Positions 60,201 to 64,000 of a DNA stretch of 64,000 nucleotides are shown in pieces. Position 1 is the stretch's first letter. Each line of letters begins with the position of its first letter. Source of the DNA: Paramecium pentaurelia (lineage: Eukaryota; Ciliophora; Oligohymenophorea; Peniculida; Parameciidae); assembly GCA_905183005.1 (NCBI GenBank), contig CAJJDO010000043.1:186001-250000 (forward strand). The letters run 5' to 3'. Below the pieces are notes generated by a model, which ran no database searches, was not told the DNA's origin, and saw nothing but the letters and a program-made list of their open reading frames with translations. Both the position numbers and the translations under genes were made by a program.

Positions 60201-63200
60201 CTAATTATATTGAATTAGTGTTTGAATTTGAACTATTCTATTCCAGTTAAATAAAATTTTATCTTTATTATAATGGAGATTCACCTTATGAAATTATTGA
60301 ACTATTTTATTTCTTTAAATTCAATTAAAATTGTTAACTGTTTATATAATCATCTCTACATTTTCTTAAATCTTTTACTAAAAATAATGATCTTTATTAA
60401 GAATCAAAATAATTAGTTCTTTTATAAACTCCTTTGCTAGTAGTAGATCCATTTTATAAAACCTCTTTAACACTTCTTATTTTACATGATCTCCTTTCTT
60501 ATGGTTCAATTTCAAAATAAGTTTAAGTTGTAATGGATATGATGAATAAAATGATTTCAATATTCTCTAAACTTAAGAAAACTTCAGCCAAACTTGTATC
60601 TTCAATAATATTAACACCTTAATAGAATACTTTAACATCTTAATTTTATTCATAACTTATCTTATGCTATATTTATTTCTTTAACATTGTCATTATGAAA
60701 TTTTAATCCTATACATTTTGTGCTCTTATAATTTTCAAAACATCTTTAATTTCTACAATTTAAAAACTAGACTTAAATTTTTCGAAATCTAAGTATTACA
60801 TTTCCCTACCTAATAAAATATAATAATAAATTTATACTTTAAATTTCATCTACTCCGAAATTCATTGTTTCTTATTCAACAACTGTCACTAAATTTGTTT
60901 AATCCCTTGAAAATATTGATTCAATTTATTTTTCCAATAATATATTTTCAACAAGAATAAAATTATTAATGATTCCCTAAAATGTTCTCTAAAATTATTA
61001 GTTTGAATAATAAGACCCTATATTTACACTTAAAGGATGTTTATCAGAATGCTTTTTAATGTATTCTGATAAAAATGGTTTAATTTAAAAAGACCTTTTC
61101 TTTTAATTTTAAATATTAATTGAAAATTTTCCTTTATTTCTATCATCGAACATAAAAATAAGTAATATAGTTTCATCCTTTGATTATTATGTGTAATCTA
61201 TTGTAAATTCTTATATTTATAATTCTGAATTGAGTATTGCAATTTTTATTATATTTTAAAGATAGTTTAAATTTTATTATTCTTATTATTTTAATTATTA
61301 ATTGATCAATGATACTGTGATTAAATCAACCTAAACAATATTTTATTTTTAAGATATTCCTTAATGATTACCTTTTTCTTATCTCTCTATATGTCCAGTA
61401 TATGCAAATAATATCTATTCTTTTTTATATATATCTTCAAGTGTTTTTGCATTTGAATTAATGAAATGAAAACCTTCTCTTTTGAATTCCATTAAAATTG
61501 TAAAAGATTTCCATGATTTATTTACACATAAATCTTTGTAATTCTTAATAATAATTCCACTATCCTTTCCTAATAATTAAAAATATCTTTTAAATTTAGT
61601 TTCAGTACCACTATTTGATAGATTTTCTAAAGTAGTTCCTACATATTATGAAAATGCTGATTATTTGAATACTTTATTTTTTTATGATTCCTTAGGAGCA
61701 TTTTAAATTAATTTTTGAATTTAATCATTTCTTATAAATGATAAAGATCTTTTTAAAACTTCTTCCATAGATGATTATAAACTCTTATTCTTTTAATTTC
61801 TCATACATAATAAGAAATTCTAACAATATATAAAATATTTTATACTGACAATCTAATGGCTTCTCTAAAAATCATCTTATTATAATCATTCATAGATATT
61901 AATATACCTAGAAATTATAGACACTTAAGTCTTAATTATTCTGAGGGAGTTGTGTTAAATAGGAAAGTTTCAACAAGTACCTAATTATTAAAATTATATT
62001 TACTTTTAAACAAAATTCATTTTATATCATAATTTCACCATATTATTCTGCAGTATTTGATACATTCATTAATCTAATAAATTTACTTATCATAGAAACA
62101 GAACAATCAAAAAGTAGTTCAATAAGTTCTCTCATTTAATCATCTGAAAATAAATAAAGTTTTTATTCTAAGAATTAAACAAAATCATCTGCAAAATCTA
62201 CTTAACATAATTTAAGTCCTTCAGTTAATAACCATAATAATTTTATAAATTCTTTTAATGATTAAACTAAATTATTAGGATTGTTAATGCTAGAAATAAG
62301 ATTTATTATTAAATTATAATAATTATTAACTTAAAAAAATTCTTAGAAGCTTCTTTTAATTTTAAATTACTTTAATTCTAAACAATTAGCATTTGGATCA
62401 TGTTAAGAAAATATTTATTCTATATTAATAGGAGCATTTTCAAGACAAAGATATTAACAAATTTATAAAAGTGCAAGAAATTTCTATGGATGTACAATTT
62501 TCTTATGACTTTCCATTTCTAAAATTGAAATAAAAAAGCTATTTCTAGTTCCAAATATTTAATCTTCATTTTCTAAATAGAGAGTTACTACCTTTTATAA
62601 TACTTCTAAGTAAAATCGATTTTCAGGAATCAATTTAGTCCAAATATATTAGAATATATTTTTTTTAAATTAAGGACTTATAAATTGAACTTACTTTAAG
62701 ACTTTCTAAATAGTTAACATAATTCCTTCATTTTCTTATAAATAAGGATCTACTATACATTCAATAGATGATTTAATTAATTTTTAGAGTAAAATACTTT
62801 ATTTAATTTGAGTTTGATCTAATGGATAAAGTTGATCAATAAAATGAAATAAAATAGTTGTAGATTAAATGTACTTTTTAATATTGTGATGATCATATAA
62901 GATAAGATATAGACCAGCACATTCTTTTATGTTATTTGATTCTTTCGAATTTGGAGTTAAGGGATTCAGGAGTAAATTTAATTTATGGATATAATTTAAC
63001 CAAAATTCAGTCTTTTAATCATCGAATTAATTTGAAGTTTGTTATTCTAGAGTTGTCCATAAAATATGAAATATATATATCATTTTTTCTTATATTTCTT
63101 CAGTAAAATTTGTATTATCTTATAAAACTTAAGATTATATATATGCTAATATAAATGTAAATCATTTACTTAATATTTCAAATGATAATTTAATACATTA

Positions 63201-63707
63201 TTCATCGTATTCAAAGCTAAAATTAGCATTCTCAAAAGTATTTTCTAAAAATTATATAATTTATAAAAAGACGGTTTGGTTTTTAGAATTCAACCATATT
63301 TTTATAGCTTAAAGGCATAAAATAGTTTAATCATTTAATTACTATAAATTATTAAATATTTTTTATGATATTTTACCCTATCTTTCTTGATTTGATAGAA
63401 ACGTCTATTTAATTATTTATCTAGTATTATGAATAGGTTTATCGGAACAACTAATATAATCTTCCATTAATTCAATTATAAACTTTGTATCATTCAATAG
63501 AATTTGAGTTGCATGCTCTTGTTGTATCTTTGCACATATCTCATCGCTCAAAAATAATTAATTAATGAAAATTGTGATCAATATTTGTCCTTAATTGTAG
63601 GATTTAAACAAAACCCCCTTCATTTAATCAACTAGATGTATATAAGCCTATTTATAAAATAACTTGCTTTCTGGAATATCATTATAATTATCTTCATAAT
63701 CCTCCAT
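57282..63707 (-). CDS. BEACH and WD-repeat protein (LYST/neurobeachin type), about 2,000 aa
   Basis: A large multi-exon gene starting MEDYEDNYNDIPESKLFYKQ. The N-terminal two-thirds is helical, armadillo-like and Gln-rich (CLQAIKIWLNSKN, LCPIDQLYPLDQTQIK type segments). The BEACH domain lies at about 58650-59350: GRSFNDLNQYPIFPWVICDY, LIPEYFYLPEFLKNINKIYF, VDDVILPPWASSCEEFIEIN, QALESSYVSEKLHNWINLIF and the following GPYAQGEEA. The WD-type C-terminus runs to the end (ESLVFIISLMDGTLQRYVIS, then a 25-nt intron and FYHYLGKLGM before TGA). BEACH proteins control vesicle fission and fusion and lysosome size. The stop at 57282 is preferred; an alternative frame ends at 57257. Confidence 0.87.
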
Positions 63708-63746
63708 TTGATTTTATTCAGTCGTTTCTAATAATTAGCTTGTTTG

Positions 63747-64000
63747 ATGAAGAAGCATTATAATGCATTCAAGCAAAATTTATTTACAAATAGGATGCTG
63801 AGGCTCTATGACCTATTATATATATTCCAAACTTTTTATTTCTATTTTGTCAATTACTTAGATGAACTTTTTAAAGAAAAGGAAGCAAAATTGTTATTTT
63901 TCGATATAAGTGATATAGTATCCGTAAATGAAGAATGTTAGTATAATTATTTTATGATTAGACATCTCGAGCTTAGCTAATTGTTCTTAATCAATTTTGA
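63747..64000 (+). CDS. Start of a gene cut by the right edge
   Basis: A plus-strand frame from MKKHYNAFKQNLFTNRMLRL is open to the window end if TAG at 63940 is Gln, or if the 24-nt GTATCC...TAG stretch (63917-63940) is an intron; both keep frame. Hydrophobic residues are frequent (LYDLLYIFQTFYFYFVNYL). The last part (FMIRHLELSQLFLINF) could belong to a leucine-rich repeat, but too little is present. Divergent from the BEACH gene with 39 bp between starts. Confidence 0.5.

Overview
The window reads as macronuclear DNA of a Paramecium-like ciliate. Three things seen directly support this. Long reading frames appear only if TAA and TAG are read as Gln and TGA alone as stop. They are interrupted by tiny introns of about 20-34 nt, mostly GTA...TAG. 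One gene encodes a secreted protein of the trichocyst matrix type. The DNA is very AT-rich, genes are densely packed on both strands, and intergenic gaps are often below 200 bp. The species cannot be fixed from the sequence alone. All gene models below are my own splicing by eye; where the total length after splicing is a multiple of three and conserved motifs line up, confidence is high.

Layout. 1-12.8 kb: a left-truncated lysine-rich protein, a Gln-rich coiled-coil protein, two neighbouring DoxX-like small membrane proteins, seryl-tRNA synthetase, two uncharacterised proteins, a trichocyst matrix protein, a Frag1/DRAM-like membrane protein, a disordered protein and a cyclic-nucleotide-binding-domain protein. 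12.8-25.9 kb: a divergent mitochondrial carrier, a Rab/Ras-type GTPase, RanGAP, a peptide-deformylase-like protein without catalytic residues placed head to head with a DUF167 protein, a PDI-like thioredoxin protein, two active protein kinases and one pseudokinase. 26-37.4 kb: an Alba-domain protein, tRNA-Ala(AGC), V-ATPase proteolipid c, VPS4, a Myb-like and a CCCH-finger protein, and ribosomal proteins eL27 and eL6.

37.9-50.6 kb is the unusual part. Four copies of a roughly 1.3-kb pseudokinase gene lie around three assembly gaps. The pattern is best explained by a true inverted repeat (one copy each way) flanking about 7 kb that holds a multipass membrane protein, a small uncharacterised gene and a papain-like protease whose catalytic Cys is Ser. 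Contig ends that overlap but were never merged make each copy appear twice.

50.6-64 kb: calcineurin B, an unrecognised gene, a formin (FH1 and FH2 domains), a large BEACH/WD-repeat protein, and the start of a gene cut by the right edge. No transposon, CRISPR array, telomeric repeat or prokaryotic signal was seen. The genes are unrelated housekeeping, signalling, cytoskeletal and membrane-traffic functions; no operon-like logic is implied.
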